The position numbers were made by a program, and so were the translations under genes. A stretch of 64,000 bases of DNA from CAZCCV01 sp964497515 (GTDB lineage Bacteria; Armatimonadota; UBA5829; DTLH01): contig CAZCCV010000004.1 in the NCBI GenBank assembly GCA_964497515.1, positions 40,406 through 104,405 on the forward strand. The letters run 5' to 3'. Position 1 is the first letter of the stretch, and the number at the start of each line of letters is the position of its first letter. Shown here one piece after another: positions 36,881-44,681 of the stretch. The notes under the pieces are model-generated. The model was given only the letters and a program-made list of their open reading frames with translations, made no database searches and had not been told where the DNA came from.

Positions 36881-39177
36881 TGGCGACTAAAGAACCAGGA
36901 AGCAAAACTGTTCACAATACTATGCCCATCGCTCCCGAAATCTATCGGGAAATGGGTCTGTCCGACGAAGAATACGGCAAGGTCGTCGATGTGCTCGGAA
37001 GACATCCTACTTATACTGAAGTTGGGATGTATTCGGTTATGTGGAGCGAACACTGCGGCTATAAATACTCTAGGCCGGTACTCAGACTATTCAAGAAGTA
37101 TCGCGAAGCGCTCGATGGCGAAGGCTTGGAGAATGCTGGATATATAGATATTGGCGATGGCTACGGAATCGTTATGAAGATGGAGACTCACAACCATCCT
37201 TCCGCAGTCGAACCGTTCCAGGGAGCGGCTACGGGCGTTGGGGGGATACTCCGAGACATCTTCACTATGGGAGCCAGGCCGATTGCGAGCCTCAATTCCC
37301 TTCGCTTCGGTCCGCTCGAAGACGCAAATAACCGATACCTGTTCGAAAACGTAATCGCCGGAATCGCACACTACGGTAACTGCGTTGGCGTGCCGACAAT
37401 TGGCGGCGAAGTTGTATTCGAAGACTGCTATTCGGGCAATTGCATAGTAAGCGCTATGTCCGCAGGCCTTGTAAAGATCGAAGAAATCGCTTCTGCTTGC
37501 GCGGAGGGAGTCGGCAACTCGGTTATGTACATCGGTTCTCGCACAGGCAGAGATGGTATCCACGGTGCGACGTTTGCCTCTGTTGAGCTGAGTGAAGAAT
37601 CCGAATCCCGTAAATCCAATGTCCAGATCGGCGATCCATTCCAGGGGAAACTTCTCATCGAAGCCACACTGGAAGCGCTGAAAACTGGCCACGTGGTTGG
37701 AATACAGGATATGGGTGCCGCCGGGATCACTTGTTCAACCTGCGAAACCTCCGCCAAAGGCGGATCCGGAATGGTCGTGGATGTTCTCAAAGTGCCGCGT
37801 CGCGAAGAAGGAATGACCCCGTATGAAGTGATGCTCTCCGAGTCGCAGGAGCGTATGCTTGCCATCATAGAACGCGGCAAGGAAGATGTTGTCGAAGCGA
37901 TATTCAAGAAATGGGGACTTCTGGCTGTTGTCATTGGACACGTTACAGATGACGGAATAGTACACATCTGGGAAGGTGACGAGCTGGTGGCTGAAATCCC
38001 GGCAAAGTCGCTCGCAGATGATGCCCCGACGTACTTCCTGGAGACAGAAGAGCCGGATTATCTCTGCAAAGTCCGCGCTTTCGATCTTTCGAGACTGCCG
38101 GAACCGGAAGACTACAATGTGCCGTTGGAAAAACTGCTGGCCTCACCAACGCTGGCAAGCAAGGAATGGATCTACAGGCAGTTCGACCATATGGTGCAGA
38201 CTAATACGGTTATTCTCCCGGGTTCGGATGCTGCTGCTATCAGGATTAGAGGAACGAAAAAGGCTATTGCTCTAGTCGCTGACTGCAACGGCAGGTACTG
38301 TTACCTCGATCCGTTCGTTGGAGCGCAGATTGCGGTTGCTGAATCTGCGAGAAACCTTGCATGCTCTGGTGCGAGGCCGCTCGGTGTTACCGACTGCGTT
38401 AGCTACGGCAACCCCGAAAGGCCGGAGATATTCTGGCAGTTCAAACGCTCAATCGAGGGTATGGCAGAGGCGTGCGAGTTCTTCGATACGCCGGTTATCA
38501 GCGGAAACGTGAGTTTCTACAACGAGACTCTGGAGACAGCGATCTATCCGACGCCTGTTGTTGGTATGCTTGGAATCATTGAAGATGCAGAAAAGCACTG
38601 CACCAGCGACTTCAAGCGTGAGGGCGATGTGATAGCGCTGCTTTCGGGCAGTAGAATAACGAGCGATACCGATAACGACCCCGGCGTCTGCGGCATTAAC
38701 GGACTCGGTGGAAGCGAGTATCTCAAAGTTATGCATAATACAGTGGCTGGAAGACCTCCTTTGCTCGATATGGAAGCAGAAAAGCGACTGCATACCGTGC
38801 TGCTCGAGGCTATATCTGCCGGGCTGCTCTCTTCTGCTCACGACTGTGCGGATGGGGGGCTCGCAGTTGCGCTCGCTGAGTCTTGTATTCAGGGGAATGT
38901 GGGCGCTGAGGCTTCTGTCGTTGCCGACTGTGGCGCTTCGGTAGCACTCTTCGGCGAGGCTCAGTCGAGGGCTGTGGTTTCTTTGCCCCCTGACAAGCTG
39001 GGCGAGTTGGGAAACTTGGTCGACCAGCATGGTATAGAATGCACTGTTCTTGGCAAGGTTCAGAGAGACCGACTGATAATCATCGTAAACGGAGTTGCCG
39101 TTATCGACAGAACAGTCGATCGGATTTCCGGAATCTGGAAAGGTGCGATTCCGGAGAAGATGGAAGTAAGAGCTTGA
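36880..39177 (+). CDS. purL: FGAM synthase large subunit PurL, small form
   Basis: A 765-residue ATP-dependent synthetase making FGAM. Its length is that of the short PurL, which needs PurS and PurQ, both encoded just before. Motifs: YTEVGMYSVMWSEHCGYKYS, KMETHNHPSAVEPFQGAATG, and the second half GLLSSAHDCADGGLAVALAE. ATG 36880 shares its A with the purQ stop; an in-frame GTG at 36865 is less likely. Confidence 0.94.
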   Translation: MATKEPGSKTVHNTMPIAPEIYREMGLSDEEYGKVVDVLGRHPTYTEVGMYSVMWSEHCGYKYSRPVLRLFKKYREALDGEGLENAGYIDIGDGYGIVMKMETHNHPSAVEPFQGAATGVGGILRDIFTMGARPIASLNSLRFGPLEDANNRYLFENVIAGIAHYGNCVGVPTIGGEVVFEDCYSGNCIVSAMSAGLVKIEEIASACAEGVGNSVMYIGSRTGRDGIHGATFASVELSEESESRKSNVQIGDPFQGKLLIEATLEALKTGHVVGIQDMGAAGITCSTCETSAKGGSGMVVDVLKVPRREEGMTPYEVMLSESQERMLAIIERGKEDVVEAIFKKWGLLAVVIGHVTDDGIVHIWEGDELVAEIPAKSLADDAPTYFLETEEPDYLCKVRAFDLSRLPEPEDYNVPLEKLLASPTLASKEWIYRQFDHMVQTNTVILPGSDAAAIRIRGTKKAIALVADCNGRYCYLDPFVGAQIAVAESARNLACSGARPLGVTDCVSYGNPERPEIFWQFKRSIEGMAEACEFFDTPVISGNVSFYNETLETAIYPTPVVGMLGIIEDAEKHCTSDFKREGDVIALLSGSRITSDTDNDPGVCGINGLGGSEYLKVMHNTVAGRPPLLDMEAEKRLHTVLLEAISAGLLSSAHDCADGGLAVALAESCIQGNVGAEASVVADCGASVALFGEAQSRAVVSLPPDKLGELGNLVDQHGIECTVLGKVQRDRLIIIVNGVAVIDRTVDRISGIWKGAIPEKMEVRA

Positions 39178-40670
39178 AGTTAGCAGTTCCAGAAATCAGT
39201 GAAGAATGTGGCGTTACCGGGATATACGCTCCGGGTGAGGACGTGGGCAGACTGACCTTTTTCAGCCTGTTTTCACTCCAACATCGGGGACAGGAAAGCG
39301 CAGGCATTGCAGTATCTGATGGCAGCGATGAGCTTAAACTCTACAAGGATATGGGGCTTGTAACGCAGGTCTTCTCGGAAGATATACTCTCCCACCTTGC
39401 TGGAGGTCTTGCCATCGGACATACTCGCTATTCTACCAAAGGCTCGAGCATACTGAGAAATGTACAGCCAATTGTAACTGAAAGCCGGTATGGTTGTTTT
39501 GCACTGGCTCACAATGGTGACCTCATTAATGCTGGAGATGTCAGAGGTGAGCTCGAAGCTAAAGGTGTAGTCTTCGAAACGACTAACGACAGCGAAGTCA
39601 TATCCAAACTTATCGCTGCCAGCAACAAAGACACCATCGAAGAAGCCATAAGCGAAGCAATGCACCGAATTGAGGGCGCATACTCTGCTGTTATCTTGAC
39701 CAAAGACAAACTCATCGGGATTCGCGATCCGTACGGTATAAGGCCGCTTTGTATGGGGCAGCTCAACGGAAACAACTATGTTCTGGCGTCGGAGACTTGC
39801 GCAATCAACGTCATTGGGGCATCGTTTGTTCGTGAGATAGAACCCGGAGAGATGGTTGTTTTGGATGACAAAGGGTTGCGCGAAATCCAGGCAGTCCCGC
39901 TGCAGCGGCACGCTCTTTGTATTTTCGAGTTCATCTATTTTGCCCGTCCGGACAGTATGATGTATGGCAAAACACTGCACGAAGCTCGCAGAAGGATGGG
40001 GCACGAACTTGCAAGAGAGCATCCAGCGCCGAATACGCATATTGTATTCCCGATTCCTGATACTGGCACCCCGGCTGCCATCGGTTATGCCGAAGCATCT
40101 CGTACGCCGTATGCCGAAGGTGTAATCAAGAACCGCTACATCCACCGAACGTTTATTCAACCAAACCAGAGAATTCGTGATCTGGGTGTAAGGATGAAGT
40201 TTACCCCTCTCAAGGAGTCGATAGCTGGAAGGCGGGTTGTTATGGTGGACGATAGTATAGTCCGCGGTACCACCACGGGGGACAGAGTGCGACTGATTCG
40301 CGATGCAGGTGCTGCCGAGGTGCACGTGCGGATTGCTTCGCCTCCTTACAGGTTCCCCTGCTTCTACGGCATTGACACGGCTGCGCAGAACGAACTGATT
40401 GCGGCGAAGCTCTCAATAGACGAGATTCGCGAATATATCGGCGCAGATAGCCTCGGATTTTTGAGTATTCACGGGCTTCTAAGAGCCATTGGCGTAAAGA
40501 AAGAAAACTTCTGCAGAGCTTGTCTTGATGGCAAATACCCAGTGCCGATACCAGATGCTGCAAAGGTGCAGAAGCTGATCTTTGAGAGAACTGATATCGA
40601 AGACACTGAGTGCGAGGGCATTGATGTGTTTGCTGAAGAGACAAAAGAAAAAGTAGAGAGAGCAGTATGA
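39174..40670 (+). CDS. purF: Amidophosphoribosyltransferase
   Basis: A 498-residue enzyme that commits PRPP to purines. After an 11-residue propeptide comes the nucleophile in EECGVTGIY, which must be freed by cleavage. The phosphoribosyltransferase site reads RVVMVDDSIVRGTTTGDRV. Cysteines in HALCIFEF, RFPCFYG and FCRACLDG match the four [4Fe-4S] ligands of the Bacillus-type enzyme, so it should be oxygen-sensitive. The TTG at 39174 overlaps the purL stop (TTGA) with GGAAG just upstream. Confidence 0.93.
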   Translation: MKLAVPEISEECGVTGIYAPGEDVGRLTFFSLFSLQHRGQESAGIAVSDGSDELKLYKDMGLVTQVFSEDILSHLAGGLAIGHTRYSTKGSSILRNVQPIVTESRYGCFALAHNGDLINAGDVRGELEAKGVVFETTNDSEVISKLIAASNKDTIEEAISEAMHRIEGAYSAVILTKDKLIGIRDPYGIRPLCMGQLNGNNYVLASETCAINVIGASFVREIEPGEMVVLDDKGLREIQAVPLQRHALCIFEFIYFARPDSMMYGKTLHEARRRMGHELAREHPAPNTHIVFPIPDTGTPAAIGYAEASRTPYAEGVIKNRYIHRTFIQPNQRIRDLGVRMKFTPLKESIAGRRVVMVDDSIVRGTTTGDRVRLIRDAGAAEVHVRIASPPYRFPCFYGIDTAAQNELIAAKLSIDEIREYIGADSLGFLSIHGLLRAIGVKKENFCRACLDGKYPVPIPDAAKVQKLIFERTDIEDTECEGIDVFAEETKEKVERAV

Positions 40671-41698
40671 ACGAAGAGATCACCTATCGCGATGCGGGAG
40701 TCGATATTGATGCAGGCATAGAAGCCGTGCACCGAATGAAAGAAAGCGTCCGAAAGACATTCAACAGCTCTGTACTAACGGATGTGGGTGCATACGGCGG
40801 AATGTTCAAAATGGGCGATGAGTTTGCCGATCCGGTTCTTGTGTCGAGCATTGACGGCGTAGGAACCAAAGTCAAAATCGCCGCCGCTATGGATAAGCAT
40901 GGGACAATCGGCAAAGACCTCGTGAATCACTGTGTAAACGATATTTTGGTTCAGGGGGCAAAGCCTCTCTTCTTTCTTGACTACTTCGCAACGGCCAAAC
41001 TCGACCCGATTGTGGCCTCCGATGTTGTGAGAGGTGCCGCCGAAGCGTGCCAGGAAGTCGGTTGCGTTCTGATAGGTGGAGAGACTGCTGAAATGCCGGG
41101 GGTCTATGTCGAAGGTGAGTATGACTTGGCCGGATGTATTGTAGGAGCAGCGGATCGCAGCAAAATTGTCGATGGTTCCAAGGTTATGCCGGGTGATGCG
41201 GCAATCGGACTTGCCTCGAGCGGCTTGCACACCAACGGTTATTCGCTTGCCCGAAAAGTTTTACTGGATGTGGCTGAACTGAAATTGGATCAGCACGTGC
41301 CAGAAATTGGTAAAGTACTGGGAGATGAACTCCTCGAACCGCACAGGTGTTACTTCTCATCGGTCTGGCCGGTGCTCTCTGAGTATGAGATTCACGCTAT
41401 GGCTCATATTACCGGCGGAGGGTTTTACGACAACGTGCCCCGAGTGTTGCCTGAGGATTGCCAGATCATTTTTGAGCGCAGAAGCTGGGGCGTGCCTCCC
41501 ATTTTTCAGTTCATCCAGCAGGTGGGTGGTATAGCGGACTCCGAGATGTACAGAACCTTCAACATGGGTGTTGGGCTGGTAGTGATTGCCTCTCGCCACC
41601 GAGCGGTAGACCTCGTAAACAGGTTTGAAGAACTGGGCGAACGCGCGTGGATCATAGGTGAAGTCCGCAAGGGCGGCAGAGAGGTATCTATCCTCTGA
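40667..41698 (+). CDS. purM: AIR synthase (phosphoribosylformylglycinamidine cyclo-ligase)
   Basis: A 343-residue ATP-dependent cyclase. Motifs: ITYRDAGVDIDAGIEAV, DGVGTKVKIAAAMDKHGTIG, GKDLVNHCVNDILVQGAKPL, and GETAEMPGVYVEGEYDLAG. The start ATG overlaps the purF stop (ATGA) and its own stop overlaps purN, so all three are translationally coupled. Confidence 0.95.
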   Translation: MNEEITYRDAGVDIDAGIEAVHRMKESVRKTFNSSVLTDVGAYGGMFKMGDEFADPVLVSSIDGVGTKVKIAAAMDKHGTIGKDLVNHCVNDILVQGAKPLFFLDYFATAKLDPIVASDVVRGAAEACQEVGCVLIGGETAEMPGVYVEGEYDLAGCIVGAADRSKIVDGSKVMPGDAAIGLASSGLHTNGYSLARKVLLDVAELKLDQHVPEIGKVLGDELLEPHRCYFSSVWPVLSEYEIHAMAHITGGGFYDNVPRVLPEDCQIIFERRSWGVPPIFQFIQQVGGIADSEMYRTFNMGVGLVVIASRHRAVDLVNRFEELGERAWIIGEVRKGGREVSIL

Positions 41699-42336
41699 TG
41701 AGTCCGATACGAATTGCCGTGCTTGTTTCTGGCCGCGGTCGAGGAACCAATATGCAAGTGATAATTGATGCCTGCAGAGATGGTCGTATCGCGGGAGAAG
41801 TAGCGGTTGTTGTCGGAGTTGTTACAGATGCGCCGGCTATTCATCGAGCACAAGCGGCGGGTGTCGAGACGATTATTCTAAACCCCAAGGAATTCGATGA
41901 CGTCGCTGGCTACGACAGAGCGATGCTCGAATCTCTCGTTGCCCGTCGGATCGACCTGGTCTGTTTAGCTGGATATATGCGCGTTTTGGGGAAGGTTGTC
42001 GTCGAGGAGTTTCGGAATCGGATAATGAACACTCATCCGGCGCTGATTCCGATGTTTTCAGGCAAAGGTATGTACGGCCATCACGTTCACGAAGCTGCAA
42101 TAGCTCGTGGCGTGAAGATTTCTGGTTGCACGGTGCACTTCGTCGACGAAGATTACGATATGGGACCCATCATAGTGCAGACACCAGTTGTTGTCTGCGA
42201 TGATGATACCGTAGATTCACTGGCAGCTCGGATTCTCGCCGAAGAGCATCAGGCGTACGTACAGGCGATAAAGCTTTTCGCCGAAGGACGATTAGAAGTC
42301 GATGGCAGGCGAGTCCGAATCAAACCAGCGCAGTAA
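41698..42336 (+). CDS. purN: Glycinamide ribonucleotide formyltransferase
   Basis: A 212-residue enzyme that formylates GAR from 10-formyltetrahydrofolate. The catalytic residues are in MNTHPALIP (Asn and His) and FVDEDYDMGPIIVQ (Asp). The phosphate-binding loop reads SGRGRGTNMQ, with two extra residues compared with the usual SGxGSNLQ. It is the last gene of the purine run. Confidence 0.93.
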   Translation: MSPIRIAVLVSGRGRGTNMQVIIDACRDGRIAGEVAVVVGVVTDAPAIHRAQAAGVETIILNPKEFDDVAGYDRAMLESLVARRIDLVCLAGYMRVLGKVVVEEFRNRIMNTHPALIPMFSGKGMYGHHVHEAAIARGVKISGCTVHFVDEDYDMGPIIVQTPVVVCDDDTVDSLAARILAEEHQAYVQAIKLFAEGRLEVDGRRVRIKPAQ

Positions 42337-42346
42337 CAGTGACTGT

Positions 42347-42372
42347 GCAGCTTAGCTCTCAGGCTGCTGTTT
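42347..42372 (+). terminator. Weak hairpin at the end of the purine genes
   Basis: GCAGC (42347-42351) pairs with GCTGC (42363-42367), followed by TGTTTT. Short stem, so only a weak candidate. It overlaps the stop of the convergent HD-GYP gene. Confidence 0.35.
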
Positions 42373-42979
42373 TCTTAGCATTATCAGCGTCTGTCATTGC
42401 TGCCCGGAGTGCTGCTACCACTTTCGGGTCGAACTGAGTGCCTGCGCAGCGCTCGATCTCTTCTATTGCTTCTTCCTGTCTTAGAGCGTTCCTCCAGGGA
42501 ACATCCGAGGTCAGTATGTCGTAGGCTTCGGCTACGGCAACTATGCGGGCTCCAAGCGGGATTTCTTCGCCTGCAAGCCCGTCAGGATAACCATCGCCAT
42601 TGTAGTGCTCGTGATGATGCCTTATTATGGGCACTGCGCCTTTGAATCCTTCGATCTTCTCGATAATGTGGGTTGCGATTACCGAGTGCTGGCGCATGAT
42701 GCTGAACTCTTCCTCAGTCAGTCGTCCAAGTTTGTTTAATATTCGGCTGGAGACTGCTACTTTTCCGATGTCGTGAAGGCTTGCTGCGTAATCCAGATCC
42801 CTCATCTCCTCTTCGCTCATACAACCTAGCTTCGCTCCGATAGCAAGCGAATACGATTTGACTCTCTCGCTATGTCCCTGAGCAATGCTGTCGCGCTCAC
42901 CAGCCGCAGCCACGAGAGCTGAGATTGTCTGGCGGTAGAACTGTTCCATTCCGTTGAATTCGGTTCCATTGATTCCCAT
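42359..42979 (-). CDS. HD-GYP domain protein, likely c-di-GMP phosphodiesterase
   Basis: A 206-residue cytoplasmic protein that is almost only an HD-GYP domain. The metal-binding histidines are in HSERVKSYS, ASLHDIGKVAVS and IIRHHHEHYNGDGYPDGLAG, where the GYP triad is intact. Family members hydrolyse cyclic di-GMP, or cGAMP in some lineages. There is no receiver or sensor domain. The ATG at 42979 has AGGAG 8 bases upstream; a GTG three codons earlier overlaps that SD. It is divergent from the exopolysaccharide cluster, which fits c-di-GMP control of biofilm polymer, but this is inference. Confidence 0.87.
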   Translation of the reverse strand: MGINGTEFNGMEQFYRQTISALVAAAGERDSIAQGHSERVKSYSLAIGAKLGCMSEEEMRDLDYAASLHDIGKVAVSSRILNKLGRLTEEEFSIMRQHSVIATHIIEKIEGFKGAVPIIRHHHEHYNGDGYPDGLAGEEIPLGARIVAVAEAYDILTSDVPWRNALRQEEAIEEIERCAGTQFDPKVVAALRAAMTDADNAKKTAA

Positions 42980-43714
42980 TTCTTTCACTCCTGGATTGCG
43001 TAGGCGCCGGATTTGAGACTCCAGCTTAGCCAGTAGAATTGTCGGTAATATCGAAGCTACTCTTCAGAGGATTTGATGCAGCATTACGCTGGATGTTCCG
43101 ATTGCAGAATGTAGTCAACTGGCTTTGAAGAGGGGCGCCATTCTCTTATGCACGTTGGTTTTGCATTGAACTGAAGTATGTTTCTCAATGTGTTGCCCGA
43201 TGTGAATGCCAACTATTGGCAAGATTGGGTATAATACCGCAAGCTGCAGCTAATGAAGACCAGCGTGTTGCCTGCCCGGTCGGGCGTTCGGGCGCGCTCG
43301 TGCCTTCTTGGAGGCTGCCGCTCTTACGTTGACAGTATCCATGTGGCCGTGATAATATCTTCGTGATGAAGTGAGAGTTTTTTTGCCGTGCAATGTGGAG
43401 AAAGTCGGCGGGTTACGTTGGTGAGGCTACCGGCTTTCGTAGCGTAACCCTAGGGTGCTATTGGGAACTATCTGCCGTCATAGAAGCGTAATAACGAATG
43501 GCGTGCAAGCACTGCAACCGCCGATTTTTCCGCAATACGTAGAGCAATTCGGGGCGGAATATTCGCTCTAGAGCTAAAGAAGCCCAGCATAAATTCAATA
43601 ATTGAATTAGTGTGCGCTAGCGCTTTAAGGGTTGTGTGCGTCATCTGTGGTGGGTCTAATTTGCGGCTCACAACTCTCGCGGAACCGTGCGATACACGGA
43701 GGTAGAGAAGGTAC
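42980..43714. other. 735 bp intergenic region with long structured leader
   Basis: Lies between the HD-GYP gene and the exopolysaccharide genes. A perfect TATAAT stands at 43230-43235 without a good -35 box. A full promoter is at 43329-43358. A hairpin GCCCG/CGGGC lies at 43272-43283. CTCTTAC (43321-43327) can pair with GTGAGAG (43371-43377), followed by seven T, like a terminator or attenuator. GGGTTACG near 43411-43418 pairs with CGTAACCC near 43443-43450 around an inner GCTAC/GTAGC stem. No convincing gene: an 82-codon reverse frame at 43468-43716 has no SD or family likeness. Confidence 0.55.
43329..43358 (+). promoter_or_regulatory. Sigma-70 promoter of the exopolysaccharide genes
   Basis: TTGACA (43329-43334), 18 bp spacer, TAATAT (43353-43358). 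A start near 43365 gives a leader of about 350 bases before the first gene. It lies inside the terminator-like hairpin arm described for this region. Confidence 0.65.
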
Positions 43715-44617
43715 ATGCGTCATATTTACGCGGTTTTATGTGCAACGTTTCTGCTTGTAGCAGTGGGACTGCCAGCAGTTGCTTCAGAATACCAGCTTGC
43801 ACCTGATGATGTAATTGAAATGAACGTGTGGGGCGAGCGGGATCTCAGCAACAGGCAGATGCAAATCAACTCTGCTGGGAACATAACTGTTCCTTATATT
43901 AACAAGGTCATCCACGCGGCTGGCCTTACCCAAACAGAACTGGCCGAGTTGATTCGCGATGAGTATATGTCCCTCGAACTGCTGATAGACCCCAAAGTAG
44001 ACATCAACATTATCAACCGGCACAAAAAGCAGGTGTCTGTTCTCGGCCAGGTGCAAAGACCAGGTGTCGTTGATTTCAAAGAAGGCGACACGATAATGAC
44101 GGCTATGGCGGCGGCTGGAAGCTACTCTGCTGAGGCTCGTATCGAAGCTGCTACTCTTACACGCAAAGACTCCAAGAAGCCCATACCAGTAGACCTTAAG
44201 AAGCTTTACAACGAAGGCGATATGACCCAGAATCTATTGCTTGAAGAAGGCGACGTGCTGTACGTTCCCGAAGATACGGTAAACAGGTACTACGTTCTCG
44301 GTGAGGTGATGCGACCGGGGCTTTATACGCTTCGTGACAATATGAGCGTCCTGTCGGCTGTCAGTGTTGCTGGTGGAGCTTCAATGCGTGGTTCGCTCAA
44401 AAATGTAATGTTGGTTCGTGGGGATGCCAATAATCCGGAAAAGCGGATCATCGATATGAACAAGTTGATCAAGGGAGACCTTTCGCAGGATGTGGCTCTC
44501 GAAGCAGGCGATGTGGTCTATGTCGCTGAAACATCCAAGCCGGACTGGGCGAAGATTTCCCAGATCCTTAACGCGATATCATCAGTGGGTGTTATCCGGC
44601 GTTACGGTCTATTCTAG
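43715..44617 (+). CDS. Polysaccharide export protein (Wza/OPX family)
   Basis: A 300-residue exported protein with signal peptide MRHIYAVLCATFLLVAVGLP. The Poly_export domain (YQLAPDDVIEMNVWGERDLS) is followed by two SLBB domains (QVSVLGQVQRPGVVDFKEGD and YYVLGEVMRPGLYTLRDNM). It forms the periplasmic/outer-membrane channel for exopolysaccharide export, usually working with a Wzc-like partner, which is the next gene. No lipobox is seen. ATG 43715 has GGAGG and a second AAGG upstream. Confidence 0.88.
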   Translation: MRHIYAVLCATFLLVAVGLPAVASEYQLAPDDVIEMNVWGERDLSNRQMQINSAGNITVPYINKVIHAAGLTQTELAELIRDEYMSLELLIDPKVDINIINRHKKQVSVLGQVQRPGVVDFKEGDTIMTAMAAAGSYSAEARIEAATLTRKDSKKPIPVDLKKLYNEGDMTQNLLLEEGDVLYVPEDTVNRYYVLGEVMRPGLYTLRDNMSVLSAVSVAGGASMRGSLKNVMLVRGDANNPEKRIIDMNKLIKGDLSQDVALEAGDVVYVAETSKPDWAKISQILNAISSVGVIRRYGLF

Positions 44618-44681
44618 CTATTCTAACGTTTTCGCGGTTGGCCGGATCCTACCGCCGGCCCTGACCCCTCAGGAGGAGCAG

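Noticed and set aside
39273..40325. A 350-codon open frame on the reverse strand inside purF
   Set aside because: It is antisense to a clear PurF with all motifs; no SD, no family likeness.
43390..43460. Possible c-di-GMP-I (GEMM) riboswitch near the HD-GYP gene
   Set aside because: The GCAAACC and GNRA/tetraloop-receptor pieces of the class were not found, so only an unnamed fold is reported.
43468..43716. Reverse 82-codon frame in the leader of the exopolysaccharide genes
   Set aside because: No SD or recognisable domain, and it overlaps the leader and SD of the OPX gene.
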